NCBI GenBank assembly: GCA_020356105.1
Contig: CP070634.1
Location: 3,011,754 to 3,075,753 of the forward strand
DNA length: 64,000 nucleotides
Source: Rhodospirillales bacterium
GTDB taxonomy: Bacteria > Pseudomonadota > Alphaproteobacteria > UBA8366 > JADFVY01
Direction of reading: 5' to 3'
Shown: in pieces, positions 6,795 through 16,303 of the stretch
How the letters are laid out: each line of letters begins with the position of its first letter
Position numbering within the stretch: position 1 is the first letter of the stretch
Position numbers and translations under genes: made by a program
The notes under the pieces: model-generated
What the model was told of the DNA's origin: nothing
The model's database searches: none
The model's input: only the letters and a program-made list of their open reading frames with translations

Positions 6795-9559
6795 TCGGCC
6801 GCGGCCGACTCCCTGCCCGCCTCAACCCGCGCGGCGCAGAACTTGAACTCGGGAATCTTGCCGAATGGGTCCAGCTGCGGGTTGGTCAGGAAATTGGCGG
6901 CCGCCTCGGCGAAACAAAAGGGGATAAAGACCATTCCCCGCGGCAGGTCACTGCTCGCGCGGGCCTTCAAGCGAAGCGTACCGCGCCGCGTTGCCACCGT
7001 AACAAAGTCACCAGCGTCGATTCCGAGACGGTCAAGATCAGCCGGGGCGAGAACGGCAACCGCTTCCGGCTCGATATGGTCGAGCACCGATGCCCGTCGG
7101 GTCATGGCGCCGGTGTGCCAATGCTCGAGCATGCGACCGGTCGTCAGGACCATCGGGTACTCTTCATCAGGCATTTCGTCCGGATCGACGAGTTGTGTCG
7201 GCACGATACGCCCGCGGCCGCTCTCGGTCGGAAAGCCGCTGGCGAACAGCACCTCGTTGCCCGGGCGATCGGGCCCGTCGCACGGGTAGATGACCGCGTC
7301 CTCCCGTTCAAGGCGCTCCCAGCTGATGTTGGCCAGCGACGGCATGACCGACGCCATTTCCGCATAGACGTCGCTGATCGCCGCATAATTCCAGTCGAGG
7401 CCGAGACGGCGCGCGAGATCGCAAATCAGCTTCCAGTCCTGACGCGCAGCGCCCGGCGGATCGATCACCTGGCGAGCCAGTTGCACCTGGCGATTGGTGT
7501 TCGTGAAGGTACCCGTCTTTTCCGCATGGGCAGATGCCGGCAAGACGACATCCGCATGAAAGGCGGTCTCGGTCAGGAAGATATCCTGCACAACGAGAAA
7601 CTCGAGAGCCGCCAGGGCCTGGCGGGCATGGGTCTGGTCGGGATCGGACATTGCCGGGTTTTCTCCGAGAATATACATGCCCTTGATGTCGCCGGCGTGG
7701 ATGGCATTGACGATCTCGACCACGGTCAAGCCGCGTCGGGGATCGAGCGGTTTGTCCCAGAGCGTCTCGAATTCCCGCCGGATCGCGTCATCCTCCACCG
7801 ACCGGTAGTCCGGGTAGACCATCGGGATGAGCCCGGCATCCGATGCGCCCTGGACGTTATTCTGGCCCCGCAGCGGATGCAGGCCGGTACCCGGTCGACC
7901 TATCTGCCCCGTGGTCAGGGCCAGTGCGATTAGCGCACGTACATTGTCCGTGCCGTGAACATGCTGCGATACCCCCATGCCCCAGAATATTATCGAGGCG
8001 CGTGAGGTTGCGTATATCCGCGCGACACTCCGAATCGTATCGGCATCGATGCCGCAGGTGTCGGCCATCTTCTCGGGCGCGAACTGGGCGATCCCGGCTT
8101 TGAGCGCTTCGAATCCCTCGGTGTGCGCTTCGACGTATTGCCGGTCGTAGAGGCGCTCCTCGACGATCACGTGCAGCATGGCGTTGATGAGTGCGACGTC
8201 GCGGCCAGGATTGAACCGAAGGTCGAAGGTTGCGTGGCGCGACAATTCCTGACGTCGCGGATCCATGACGATGAGGGTCTTGCCCTGTTTGGCCGCCTGT
8301 TTCAGATAGGTTGCTGCGACCGGATGATTGTCCGCCGGCCGTGCGCCGATCACGATGATGCAATCGGCGTCTGCCGCCGCAGTGAAGGGCGCGGTCACCG
8401 CACCGGAGCCGATTCCCTCCATCAGGGCGGCTACCGAGGAGGCATGGCACAGGCGTGTGCAATGGTCGACGTTGTTGGTACCGAAACCCGTCCGGATCAA
8501 TTTTTGAAACAGGTAGGCCTCCTCGTTCGAGCCCTTGGCTGAGCCAAAACCGGCCAGCGCATCTCCGCCGTCGCGTTCCAGAATGGTCTTGAGTCCCTGC
8601 GCGGCCAGGTCCAGCGCCTCTTCCCAGCTGGCTTCGCGAAAATGTGTCCAGGGATTCGCAGGATCGACTTCGTCATCCCAGGTCTTCGGCACGTCATCGC
8701 GCCGGATCATCGGCTTTGTCAGACGGTGCGCATGATGAACGTAGTCGTACCCGAAGCGGCCCTTGACGCACAGGCGGTTCTCGTTCGCCGGCCCGTCGCG
8801 GCCGTCAATCTGCACGATTCGTCCGTCCTTGACGAATGCCCGGGTCTGGCAGCCGACACCGCAGAAAGGGCAGATCGTCTCGACGGCGCGGTCCGCGAAG
8901 ACCGTCCTCACGCCGGAGTCGTTCAGAAGGGTGGCCTCCATCAAAGCACCGGTCGGGCAGGCTTGCACGCACTCACCACAGGCAACACAGGTGGACTCGC
9001 CCATCGGGTCGTCGAAATCGAAGACCACCTTGGCTCCATGTCCGCGATAGGCCATGCCGATCACGTCATTGACCTGAACTTCGCGGCAGGCGCGCACACA
9101 AAGTCCACACTGGATGCAGGCGTCCAGATTAACCCGGATGGCGGGGTGACTTGCGTCCTGCGCTGGACCGGCGCGGCTCGGGAATCGGCTGGTCGACAAT
9201 TTGACCGCATCGGCCCACTGCCAGAATTTCGATTCGCTGTCGTGCGACATTTTGCGATCGGGCTGGTCCGCGAGCAGCAACTCGAAGACAGTCCGCCGGG
9301 CGGAGCTGGCCCGTTCCGACGCGGTCGCGACCTTTATGCCCTCCGTCGGCTTGCGGATACAGGAGGCGGCAAGAACGCGTTCGCCCTCAATTTCCACCAT
9401 ACAGGCCCGACAATTGCCATCGGGACGATAACCAGGCTCCGGCGCGTGGCAAAGGTGCGGAATCTCAATGCCCAAACGCGTTGCCACCTGCCAGATGGTT
9501 TCTTCCGGTGCCGCCTCGACGTGCTGGCCATCCAACTCGAACCGAACCTTCTTGGACAT
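6791..9559 (-). CDS. fdsA: NAD-dependent formate dehydrogenase, catalytic (alpha) subunit
   Basis: 922 aa, the size of FdsA-type subunits that oxidise formate to CO2 at a bis-MGD molybdenum or tungsten centre. Domains in order: N-terminal [2Fe-2S] ferredoxin fold (about 1-80, with 'NCRACMVEIEGE'); FdsA-like linker; two ferredoxin-type [4Fe-4S] clusters ('CIQCGLCVRACREVQ', 'CVACGECVQACPTGA'); the catalytic-domain cluster ('CPFCGVGC'); the molybdopterin oxidoreductase domain; and the C-terminal dinucleotide-binding domain. The metal ligand is Cys371 in 'TRLCHASS', not selenocysteine. There is no signal peptide, so it is cytoplasmic. The ATG at 9559 has GGAG upstream. It pairs with the diaphorase subunit at 14227-15939, and its Moco is served by moaA, mobA and fdhD nearby. 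Confidence 0.95.
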   Translation of the reverse strand: MSKKVRFELDGQHVEAAPEETIWQVATRLGIEIPHLCHAPEPGYRPDGNCRACMVEIEGERVLAASCIRKPTEGIKVATASERASSARRTVFELLLADQPDRKMSHDSESKFWQWADAVKLSTSRFPSRAGPAQDASHPAIRVNLDACIQCGLCVRACREVQVNDVIGMAYRGHGAKVVFDFDDPMGESTCVACGECVQACPTGALMEATLLNDSGVRTVFADRAVETICPFCGVGCQTRAFVKDGRIVQIDGRDGPANENRLCVKGRFGYDYVHHAHRLTKPMIRRDDVPKTWDDEVDPANPWTHFREASWEEALDLAAQGLKTILERDGGDALAGFGSAKGSNEEAYLFQKLIRTGFGTNNVDHCTRLCHASSVAALMEGIGSGAVTAPFTAAADADCIIVIGARPADNHPVAATYLKQAAKQGKTLIVMDPRRQELSRHATFDLRFNPGRDVALINAMLHVIVEERLYDRQYVEAHTEGFEALKAGIAQFAPEKMADTCGIDADTIRSVARIYATSRASIIFWGMGVSQHVHGTDNVRALIALALTTGQIGRPGTGLHPLRGQNNVQGASDAGLIPMVYPDYRSVEDDAIRREFETLWDKPLDPRRGLTVVEIVNAIHAGDIKGMYILGENPAMSDPDQTHARQALAALEFLVVQDIFLTETAFHADVVLPASAHAEKTGTFTNTNRQVQLARQVIDPPGAARQDWKLICDLARRLGLDWNYAAISDVYAEMASVMPSLANISWERLEREDAVIYPCDGPDRPGNEVLFASGFPTESGRGRIVPTQLVDPDEMPDEEYPMVLTTGRMLEHWHTGAMTRRASVLDHIEPEAVAVLAPADLDRLGIDAGDFVTVATRRGTLRLKARASSDLPRGMVFIPFCFAEAAANFLTNPQLDPFGKIPEFKFCAARVEAGRESAAAE

Positions 9560-9626
9560 CGTGCTGCTCCAACCCCTGTCCTGCTCTCACACCTTGTTCG
9601 CCATCCGCGTTGCGGCCGCTGCATCT

Positions 9627-9661
9627 TACATAAAAATCGCATGGCTCATAATCAAATGAGC
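9627..9661 (-). promoter_or_regulatory. candidate fdsA promoter with inverted repeat over the -35 box
   Basis: On the minus strand, TTGATT (9655-9650) and TATGTA (9632-9627), spaced by 17 bp, resemble a sigma-70 promoter for fdsA, about 70 bp before its start. The TTGATT is the exact loop of a perfect inverted repeat GCTCAT-N6-ATGAGC (9644-9661), so a dimeric regulator bound there would cover the -35 element. Both motifs are read directly; the regulator is unknown. The response regulator at 10040 has no DNA-binding domain, so it is not an obvious candidate. Confidence 0.35.
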
Positions 9662-9825
9662 CCATACGTGATCAGCGGCACCATTGTTTGGTTACCGTAT
9701 CTTAACCTATGCGGAACCGGCAATGCTGCAATGCACAAAAAATGCTTCCCGGAATATCCGGAATCCTTAATATTTCTTTTAATATCAAAGATGAATGCCA
9801 CTTAATATTTTGAGGAATTTCAGCA

Positions 9826-9999
9826 ATGCACAATCGAATTTTCGAAAGTCTTTATCGAATTGGTGCCGCGATCCACGAAAGCCGTCAACGGGCCCGCACG
9901 ACCGCGGCATTGTCGCGCCTGACGGATCGCCAGCTTGCCGACATCGGGATCAGCCGGTCGGATATTCCCTCGGTGGCAGCGTTGGGGCGGCGTTACTGA
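9826..9999 (+). CDS. DUF1127 small protein
   Basis: 57 aa, beginning 'MHNRIFESLYRIG', with the DUF1127 hallmark near the C-terminus: 'LSRLTDRQLADIGISRSDI'. A GAGGA ribosome site lies at 9812-9816, nine bases before the ATG. DUF1127 proteins are small, basic, alphaproteobacterial proteins; some are linked to RNA turnover and to phosphate or small-RNA regulation, but no common mechanism is settled. The gene is divergent from fdsA and convergent with the response regulator at 10040. The AT-rich region before it contains TTAA-rich stretches and a CGGA-ATA-TCCG palindrome (9750-9760). Confidence 0.85.
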   Translation: MHNRIFESLYRIGAAIHESRQRARTTAALSRLTDRQLADIGISRSDIPSVAALGRRY

Positions 10000-10039
10000 C
10001 CGCCCTTGATGCCGGGCCGGCGCACGACGCGCCTTCGCG

Positions 10040-10411
10040 TCAGCGCCGCCTCCAGGCATCATCGATTTTCTGCAGAAGCCGGGCAAAGTCGATCGGCTTG
10101 GTGTCGAAATCGTCGCAACCGGCGGCCAGCGCCTTTTCCTTGTCAGTGCTCATCGCGTGCGCCGTCAAAGCGATGATCGGGATCGCACTGGTGGCCGCGT
10201 CAGCCTTCAGTCTGCGGGATGCCTCCCAGCCGTCGACATGCGGCAGGCTCAGGTCCATGATGATCAAATCGGGGGACTCGGCGCGCGCAACGGACATGCC
10301 CTCGACACCGTCCTGCGCCACCAGGACGGAATAACCCTTCCGCGACAACCGCCGACACAACATGTCGCGATTCATTTCGTTATCCTCAACAACCAGGATC
10401 GTCGGCATCAT
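10040..10411 (-). CDS. single-domain response regulator (CheY/DivK-like)
   Basis: 123 aa receiver domain with no output domain. The acidic pocket is E9-D10, the phosphorylation site is D53 ('IIMDLSLPHVDGW'), followed by 'ALTAHAM' (switch Thr) and 'DTKPID' (conserved Lys). The start is the ATG at 10411, one base after the kinase stop; an earlier in-frame start lies inside the kinase gene. It ends a three-gene unit with the hybrid kinase and the PhnD-like protein, so it is their likely phosphoacceptor. Without a DNA-binding domain it must act by protein contact, for example as a relay to another kinase or regulator. The sequence resembles the DivK/receiver type found C-terminal to hybrid kinases. 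Confidence 0.9.
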   Translation of the reverse strand: MMPTILVVEDNEMNRDMLCRRLSRKGYSVLVAQDGVEGMSVARAESPDLIIMDLSLPHVDGWEASRRLKADAATSAIPIIALTAHAMSTDKEKALAAGCDDFDTKPIDFARLLQKIDDAWRRR

Positions 10412-10412
10412 C

Positions 10413-13127
10413 TTATTCTCCGGCCAGTTTGGCTGTTTCAAGGACGCGGGGAGGGATCGAACTCACTACCACACGAACCATTTCGTTCCATCCGGATATG
10501 TTCCTGTCGATCACGATATCTGCCATGCCGAGCAGCTCGCCGCGGTCGGGATCGGATGGCGGATCGGCGGATACCACGACGACCGGCGCCTCGACGGGGC
10601 TCTTTCTCGCTCTTAGTGCCTGCAAGAACATCCGCGCGTCAAACTCGCGGTTCATCGGATTGAGAACGATCAGGTCCACCGTATTGTCGTCCAGCCAGGC
10701 AAGGCCATCGTCGCCGGTGACGGCTTCGGCTACCGTCCATCCAGCGGGATCGAGTGACTGCCGGAGGGTTTGTCGCGCGCCGGCATCTTCGCCGACTATC
10801 AGGACCTTGCATCCGTCGCTGCGTGGCAACTGGGCCATCATTGCACTGAACAGGCGCGTCCAATCGATGGGCCGCACCACGAAATCAGCCGCCCCGTAGC
10901 TCCTGCCGCGATCGGATTCATCGATGGTGGATGAGAGAATTACCGGTATTTTCCGGGCGACCGGATCGCTCTTCAAACGTTTGAGTACGGTCCAGCCGTC
11001 CATGTCGCGCAGCGCGATGTCGAGCAGGATCGCAAAGGGTTTTACGTCACGAGCCAATCGCAGCCCCTCGACGCCCCGGCTTGCCGTTACCGCCCGAAAT
11101 CCCCAACGCGTCAGATGCCAAGCGGTCAGTTCAAGAAACTCGACGTCGCCGTCGATCACCAGGACGACGTGACCCTTGTTGGCCAGCTTGCCGGCAATCG
11201 AGGCGTTCGCCGGCGCGGCGATAATGTCTGAGGTATCGCTGAGCAGGGGCATGCGGGCCGGCAGCCGTACGGTGAATGCCGAGCCCTCTCCCGGCGTGCT
11301 GGTGGCGGTTATGTCGCCGCCCAGCATACGCGCCATCCGCCGACTGATGGCCAGTCCAAGGCCGGTGCCGCCATATTCCCGGGTGGTCGACGAGTCGGCC
11401 TGCAGGAATTCACCGAACACCTTGTCGACCTGCTCGGCGGTCATGCCGATTCCAGTGTCCGAGACTTCGAACTCGATCCACGTGCCATCCTGTTCGAGCG
11501 CTGCCCGGACGCCGAGGTGGATCTTGCCCTCGCTGGTAAACTTGGCAGCGTTCGTCAGCAGGTTGAAGAGGATCTGACGCACCTTCAGCTGGTCCGAATA
11601 CATCGGCTGCAAGTCCGCCGCGACATCAAGCGTCAAGCGGTTGTTGCGGTCGTCGACGACGTGCTGAATCGTCGCGACGACATCATCGACCACGCTCGAC
11701 ACCGAGAAATTCTCGGGCATGATCTCCATCTTGCCGGCCTCGATCTTCGAGAGATCGAGAACGTCGTTGATCAAGCCCAGGAGGTGCTGTCCGGCGCCGT
11801 TGACTCGCCGAAGGTCACCGACCAGGTCGTCACGTCCCGCTTCGGTGGCTTCCTCCAGCAACATCTCGCTGTAGCCGATGATGGCGTTCAGCGGTGTGCG
11901 GAGTTCATGGCTCATATTGGCGAGAAACTGTGACTTCGCCCGATTGGCACGTTCGGCTTCGCGCATAGCAGTGATGAGCGCGTTCTGTGTCGTCTTGAGA
12001 CGCGTGATGTCGCGAAACAGCCAGACACTTGAATGTTCGTCGCCCGGCTGCCCGGGCAATTCCGCGCTCGATACCAAGACCGGCAGCCAGCCGCCGCTGC
12101 GGGTGCGGGCCGTTCCCTCGCGCGGCCGCGCGGTGGTGGCCGGCGCGCCCCCCTGTACCGGGGCCAGGAGAAAAGCCGATACCGGCTGGCCTAGCAATTC
12201 TCGCTCGTTGTAACCGAGCAACCGGCAGCACGCAGCGTTGACGGTTCGGATCGATCCGTCCGGTCCGACGACCAACAGACCGTCAAGCATGCTGTGAAGG
12301 ATGTTGTCGACATAATCCTTTCGGAACGTGGTCTGGCGGAGATCGCGGGCCATGGTGATAAAGGATTCAACAAGTTCGCGGATCTCCGGGCCGGTCCCGA
12401 TATCATCGGGCATTTCATAGTTGCCCTGGCCGATCTGACGGGCCAATTGCGACAGAAGGCGAATCGGCCGGCTCAACCGGTTGCCGACCACGATCGCGAG
12501 CACAAGTCCGAATCCGCCGAAGGTTATCGTGATCGCGAGAGACGTCCAAAGCCCCCTGTTCTGGCTTTCGCCGACAAGCTGGTTCTGCTCGTCGCGCAGA
12601 AGGGCTGTTTCATCGGCGATCGGCTTCAGCGACATGTTGACCATCACGCGCCCGATGATGTCTTCCGCGAGGAGTACGGGCACGCTGGCGGTTATACTTT
12701 CCTGCCGCGGTGCGTTGATGACCGCTTGCTTGGCGAAGTGCTCCGCGCGGGCGAAATGCGCATCGGTCTCGTCCGGCGACAGACCGGGTATCGCCCCGAC
12801 CTGGTATAGCGGGCCCCGAATATCGTAGACGGCGACGGCGCTGACGTCGGGCACGCCTGACAGATCATTTACAAGTTGCCGGATATGGTCGACGTCCAGG
12901 AGATAGATCTCGTCGGCGATGCTCGTGCCCAGCGCTTGGGCGAGATCCACGGCCCTGCGCTCATACTGTCGAAGCAGCGCCTCTTCCATGGATTCCAACG
13001 TGGTTTCTCGAAGCTGGACCGAGGTCATGCTGAACCCGGTCAGCAGCGCCGCCGAGAGGCTCACCACCGTGACGAGCGTAAGCCCCAGCACAGCAAGGGC
13101 GTAGCGGGCCTTGAGGGAAAGCGACAT
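10413..13127 (-). CDS. hybrid sensor histidine kinase with two receiver domains
   Basis: 904 aa inner-membrane kinase. Order: TM1 (about 8-29); periplasmic sensor region (30-185); TM2 (about 195-215); HAMP (to about 265); PAS domain ('[18 protein letters not shown]'); HisKA with phosphorylated H407 ('[16 protein letters not shown]'); HATPase ('TNAAKF', 'DTGIGM', '[10 protein letters not shown]'); and two receivers. Receiver 1 has phosphoacceptor D703 ('[12 protein letters not shown]'). Receiver 2 has Asn823 where Asp is expected ('VLNPMN') and lacks the usual Lys motif, so it cannot be phosphorylated normally. The ATG at 13127 overlaps the stop of the binding-protein gene (TGATG), which indicates coupled expression. 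The pairing with a PhnD-like protein recalls AioX-AioS, where a periplasmic protein presents the signal to the kinase. Confidence 0.93.
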   Translation of the reverse strand: MSLSLKARYALAVLGLTLVTVVSLSAALLTGFSMTSVQLRETTLESMEEALLRQYERRAVDLAQALGTSIADEIYLLDVDHIRQLVNDLSGVPDVSAVAVYDIRGPLYQVGAIPGLSPDETDAHFARAEHFAKQAVINAPRQESITASVPVLLAEDIIGRVMVNMSLKPIADETALLRDEQNQLVGESQNRGLWTSLAITITFGGFGLVLAIVVGNRLSRPIRLLSQLARQIGQGNYEMPDDIGTGPEIRELVESFITMARDLRQTTFRKDYVDNILHSMLDGLLVVGPDGSIRTVNAACCRLLGYNERELLGQPVSAFLLAPVQGGAPATTARPREGTARTRSGGWLPVLVSSAELPGQPGDEHSSVWLFRDITRLKTTQNALITAMREAERANRAKSQFLANMSHELRTPLNAIIGYSEMLLEEATEAGRDDLVGDLRRVNGAGQHLLGLINDVLDLSKIEAGKMEIMPENFSVSSVVDDVVATIQHVVDDRNNRLTLDVAADLQPMYSDQLKVRQILFNLLTNAAKFTSEGKIHLGVRAALEQDGTWIEFEVSDTGIGMTAEQVDKVFGEFLQADSSTTREYGGTGLGLAISRRMARMLGGDITATSTPGEGSAFTVRLPARMPLLSDTSDIIAAPANASIAGKLANKGHVVLVIDGDVEFLELTAWHLTRWGFRAVTASRGVEGLRLARDVKPFAILLDIALRDMDGWTVLKRLKSDPVARKIPVILSSTIDESDRGRSYGAADFVVRPIDWTRLFSAMMAQLPRSDGCKVLIVGEDAGARQTLRQSLDPAGWTVAEAVTGDDGLAWLDDNTVDLIVLNPMNREFDARMFLQALRARKSPVEAPVVVVSADPPSDPDRGELLGMADIVIDRNISGWNEMVRVVVSSIPPRVLETAKLAGE

Positions 13128-14065
13128 CAATCAGAATGCTCGCGGTGCCGGCGCCAGATTGCGCGCGCCGCCTCGAGCCCGGTTCTGGCATCGCCCTCGA
13201 TTCTGTCGTACCGGGCAACTTTGTAGTACTTTTTCAGAACCGCGCGCCCTTCCGGTGATTCATGCATGTGCTCCAGCAGCGCGCTTATCCGGGCGCACAG
13301 TTCGTCATCGAGCGATCGGCGCGCCATGAACAGGGATCGAATGACCGGCTCGGTCTCGTGGAGAATGTGGAGTTCATCCTTCAGTCGGGCCGGCGCGGTG
13401 TCCGGATCTTCCCAATCGAGATTGCTTATCGCACCGGCGTCGGCCAGTCCCCGGTTGACCCAGGCGATGACATTGATTTCACCTTGCGCGAAACCGTAGC
13501 CGAGCATGTTGTCGGGCGTCGGATTGCGCGGATCGGTTAGCGCCGCCAGTTGGAGCCCGGCCTCTTCAAGTGCCGCGCGCGGCATCAGGTAACCCGACGT
13601 AGATCCGGAATCCTCGAACGCGAATTTGCCGCCGACAAGTTCGGAAAGAGCCGTCAGGCCGCTGTCCCTGCGGACGAGGATCACGGAATGATACTCGGGG
13701 GCACCCTTCTTCCATTCGCGGAGCAATGGCTTGGCCATGTTGGCGCTGATGAATTCGAGCGCAACGAACGCTGTTTCCGAGAACAGATCGATCCGACCTT
13801 CATGCAATAGGCCAAGCATCCGTGTCGGCGATTCGGCAAACACGACATCGACTCCGCTGACACCCTGATCGGCCAGTTGTTCGGCCAGATAACCAGCCAT
13901 CGCGCGCATTTGCTCCATATGCTTGTGCGGCTCGTTCGAGATCCGTCCAAGCACGAGGCGCCGCCCGGATTCGGCCATCGCAGCCGGCGCCGCGGTGGTG
14001 CCAGCCAGAACGAGCGCCACAAGCGCGCAGAGGATACGAAGAGGACCCGTGACCATGCCGCGCAT
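13127..14065 (-). CDS. PhnD/SsuA-family periplasmic binding protein
   Basis: About 312 aa with a signal peptide (hydrophobic '[12 protein letters not shown]' and cleavage near 'AAMAES'). The mature part has the PhnD-type pattern: '[28 protein letters not shown]', '[19 protein letters not shown]', '[12 protein letters not shown]', '[17 protein letters not shown]', '[16 protein letters not shown]'. This family binds phosphonates, phosphite, phosphate, arsenite (AioX) or other oxyanions. No transporter permease or ATPase is nearby; instead the gene is fused by overlap to a sensor kinase, so it probably senses rather than imports. The start is uncertain: a GTG at 14089, ATG at 14065 or ATG at 14056 are all in frame. 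The ligand cannot be told from sequence. Confidence 0.9.
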   Translation of the reverse strand: MRGMVTGPLRILCALVALVLAGTTAAPAAMAESGRRLVLGRISNEPHKHMEQMRAMAGYLAEQLADQGVSGVDVVFAESPTRMLGLLHEGRIDLFSETAFVALEFISANMAKPLLREWKKGAPEYHSVILVRRDSGLTALSELVGGKFAFEDSGSTSGYLMPRAALEEAGLQLAALTDPRNPTPDNMLGYGFAQGEINVIAWVNRGLADAGAISNLDWEDPDTAPARLKDELHILHETEPVIRSLFMARRSLDDELCARISALLEHMHESPEGRAVLKKYYKVARYDRIEGDARTGLEAARAIWRRHREHSD

Positions 14066-14226
14066 TCTAGCTGGCAAAGATTGCTTCACCGTAAACGACG
14101 CACCGCCTAAATTGGCGCGGGCAAGTGCCGCCGTTGCGAGGGGCGCCCGGCGTTTCAGCCTACGGGAGTGGTCCTTATCCGCGCGTTCAGGCGGCCGGCG
14201 AGCCGGGGCGGGGGGGCATGCCGCGC

Positions 14227-15939
14227 TCAGCTTTGCCGGGGCAGCTCATCCGCGAAATACCGCAGTACGCAGAGAAGAGGGTTGGGGGCGGCTTGGCCGA
14301 GGCCGCAAATCGACGCATCCATCATTGTTTGTGCAAGGTCTTCTAGAAGTGCGGTGTCCCAGGAATCCGCACTCATCAATCTGACCGCCTTCTCGGTTCC
14401 GACCCTGCAGGGCGTGCACTGACCACACGACTCATCCTCGAAGAACCGCATAAGATTACGGGCGGCGTCGATCACATTGTCTTTGTCGGACAACACGATG
14501 ACGGCGGCCGAGCCGATGAAACATCCGTGCTCCTGCAGCGTGTCGAAGTCGAGCGGCACGTCATCTAGACGCGCCGGCAAGATGCCTCCGGAGGCGCCGC
14601 CCGGAAGATAGGCCCCGAGCGCGTGTCCCGCCTCCATTCCTCCGCAATACTCGTCGATGAGCTCGCGGATCGTGATGCCCGCCGGCGCAAGCTTTACCCC
14701 CGGCTCCCTGACGCGGCCCGAGACCGAAAAGCTGCGCAACCCGTGCCGGCCATTTCGCCCATGGGACGTGAACCAGTCGGCGCCGCGATCGACAATTTCG
14801 CGCACCCAGTATAACGTTTCCACGTTGTGGATCAGCGTGGGGCGCCCGAACAGACCCACCTGGCTGGGAAAAGGGGGCTTGTGCCGAGGCAGGCCCCGCT
14901 TCCCCTCGATGCTCTCGAGCATCGCAGATTCTTCGCCGCAAATATAGGCACCCGCCCCGCGACGAAGGTGGATACGCCGTCCGGCACACAGCCCCGCCGA
15001 CTCCGCGGCGGCGATTTCCTGCTGCAGGACCATGCGGATATCCGGGTACTCGTCACGCAGATAGACATAGATGTCCGCGGCGTCCACCGCCCACGCTGCG
15101 ATCAACATACCTTCGAGAAAGCGATGGGGGTTGCGTGCCAGGTAGAAATGGTCCTTGAAGGTGCCCGGCTCCCCCTCGTCGGCGTTGACCGCCATGAACC
15201 GCGGTCCCGCCTCAGCGCGCACAAACTGCCATTTGCGTCCCGCCGGGAAGCCCGCTCCGCCAAGTCCGCGCAGTCCGGATTTTTCCAGCACGGCAATGAT
15301 GTCATCGACCGTTCGTCGGCCGCCGGTGCAGGCCTGCAGCAACTGGTAGCCGCCGGATGCCATGTAGGCGTCGAGACCTGTATGATCGGGGAGAATCGGC
15401 GTCGTGCATCCGTCTGCGACTGCTTGCCTCACCGCGTTCGCCGAGGCTGGCGTCAGGTGGTGTTGCCCAACCGCGACGGCCGGCGCCTCGTCGCAACGCC
15501 CCATGCAGGGCGCCCGAACGACCCTGAATTCCGGATCCGGTCCCGCTGTCAGCGCGGCGATGAGATCCTCGCTCCCGGCCAACGCACAGCTCAGACTTTC
15601 ACACACGCGCACGGTGATCGGGGACGGCACCGGCTCGCCATCGTCGACAACATCGAAATGCGCATAGAATGTCGCAACCTCGAACACTTCCGACATCGCC
15701 AGGTCCATGGATTTCGCCAACGCGACCAGGTGCCCTGCGTGCAGGCAACCATATGCGTCCTGCAGGACATGGAGCAGCTCGATCAGTTGGTCCCTGTCGC
15801 GCTGATGATCGGCAAGGGCCCGGTCAATTTCATCGACAGCCTCTGGTTGTGGCTGGCGGCCCTTCGGGTGGGGTAAGGCCTGACGTCGGCCCGCGCCCGG
15901 ATGTCCGTACCGGCGTACCGTCCTACGTGTATCGTCCAT
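14227..15939 (-). CDS. formate dehydrogenase diaphorase subunit, NuoE-NuoF type fusion
   Basis: 570 aa protein joining two parts that are often separate (FdsG and FdsB). The N-terminal 200 residues are thioredoxin-like NuoE with a four-cysteine [2Fe-2S] site ('CESLSCALAGSE', then 'APCMGRCDEAP'). The rest is NuoF: 'GLRGLGGAGFPAGRKW' and 'AVNADEGEPGTFKDH' for FMN/NADH, 'GAYICGEESAMLESIEGK', and the [4Fe-4S] site 'ESCGQCTPCRVGTEKA' with 'ICGLG'. It accepts electrons from the alpha subunit and reduces NAD+, like Fdh1B-type fusions of methylotrophs. The ATG at 15939 is preferred, since the upstream 53 codons look non-coding. It is separated from its partner fdsA by the sensor genes and DUF1127, which is unusual. 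Confidence 0.93.
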   Translation of the reverse strand: MDDTRRTVRRYGHPGAGRRQALPHPKGRQPQPEAVDEIDRALADHQRDRDQLIELLHVLQDAYGCLHAGHLVALAKSMDLAMSEVFEVATFYAHFDVVDDGEPVPSPITVRVCESLSCALAGSEDLIAALTAGPDPEFRVVRAPCMGRCDEAPAVAVGQHHLTPASANAVRQAVADGCTTPILPDHTGLDAYMASGGYQLLQACTGGRRTVDDIIAVLEKSGLRGLGGAGFPAGRKWQFVRAEAGPRFMAVNADEGEPGTFKDHFYLARNPHRFLEGMLIAAWAVDAADIYVYLRDEYPDIRMVLQQEIAAAESAGLCAGRRIHLRRGAGAYICGEESAMLESIEGKRGLPRHKPPFPSQVGLFGRPTLIHNVETLYWVREIVDRGADWFTSHGRNGRHGLRSFSVSGRVREPGVKLAPAGITIRELIDEYCGGMEAGHALGAYLPGGASGGILPARLDDVPLDFDTLQEHGCFIGSAAVIVLSDKDNVIDAARNLMRFFEDESCGQCTPCRVGTEKAVRLMSADSWDTALLEDLAQTMMDASICGLGQAAPNPLLCVLRYFADELPRQS

Positions 15940-15994
15940 CCCCGGCGATTCTCCCGACCGACTTGTTCTTCCGCTTTTGGCCATTTGGCGCAAC

Positions 15995-16210
15995 TCAGCC
16001 GTCGCGGGCCGGTTCGCCGCGGGCCGACGCTTTCGGATTGTCCGGATCAGCGGCAACCAGCGCGACAGCTGCAAGTACGATCGTCTGCTTGCCCGCATGC
16101 TCGAAATTTACCGTGGCGCGTCCGCCAACCAAAGATTGTACCTGGCCGAGGCCCCAATCCGGTCGATCTGGATGCGTGACGAAATTTCCGGGAACGAAAT
16201 CTTGGGTCAT
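15995..16210 (-). CDS. DUF3553 protein
   Basis: 71 aa, with the DUF3553 core 'DFVPGNFVTHPDRPDWGLGQVQS' and 'RATVNFEHAGKQTI' split by a short turn. The domain is a small beta-rich fold also seen at the C-terminus of some UvrD-like helicases and as free-standing proteins in alphaproteobacteria; its role is not known. It lies upstream of the FDH diaphorase gene in the same direction (about 55 bp) and is divergent from chpT. It may share a promoter region with chpT (16211-16303). Confidence 0.85.
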   Translation of the reverse strand: MTQDFVPGNFVTHPDRPDWGLGQVQSLVGGRATVNFEHAGKQTIVLAAVALVAADPDNPKASARGEPARDG

Positions 16211-16303
16211 CGGGGCTGTTCGTTTAAGGTTGGTAGGTTGAACGGTGCCAATGCAGCGTCAGCACCAGTGCGTTGCGGCCATTTCCGGGAGACCCTAACG
16301 TCA

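Noticed and set aside
6791-9559. Selenocysteine formate dehydrogenase
   Set aside because: The active-site codon is TGC (Cys371) and there is no in-frame TGA.
13127-14065. Naming the PhnD-like protein as a phosphonate importer subunit
   Set aside because: No PhnC or PhnE partner; it overlaps a sensor kinase gene instead.
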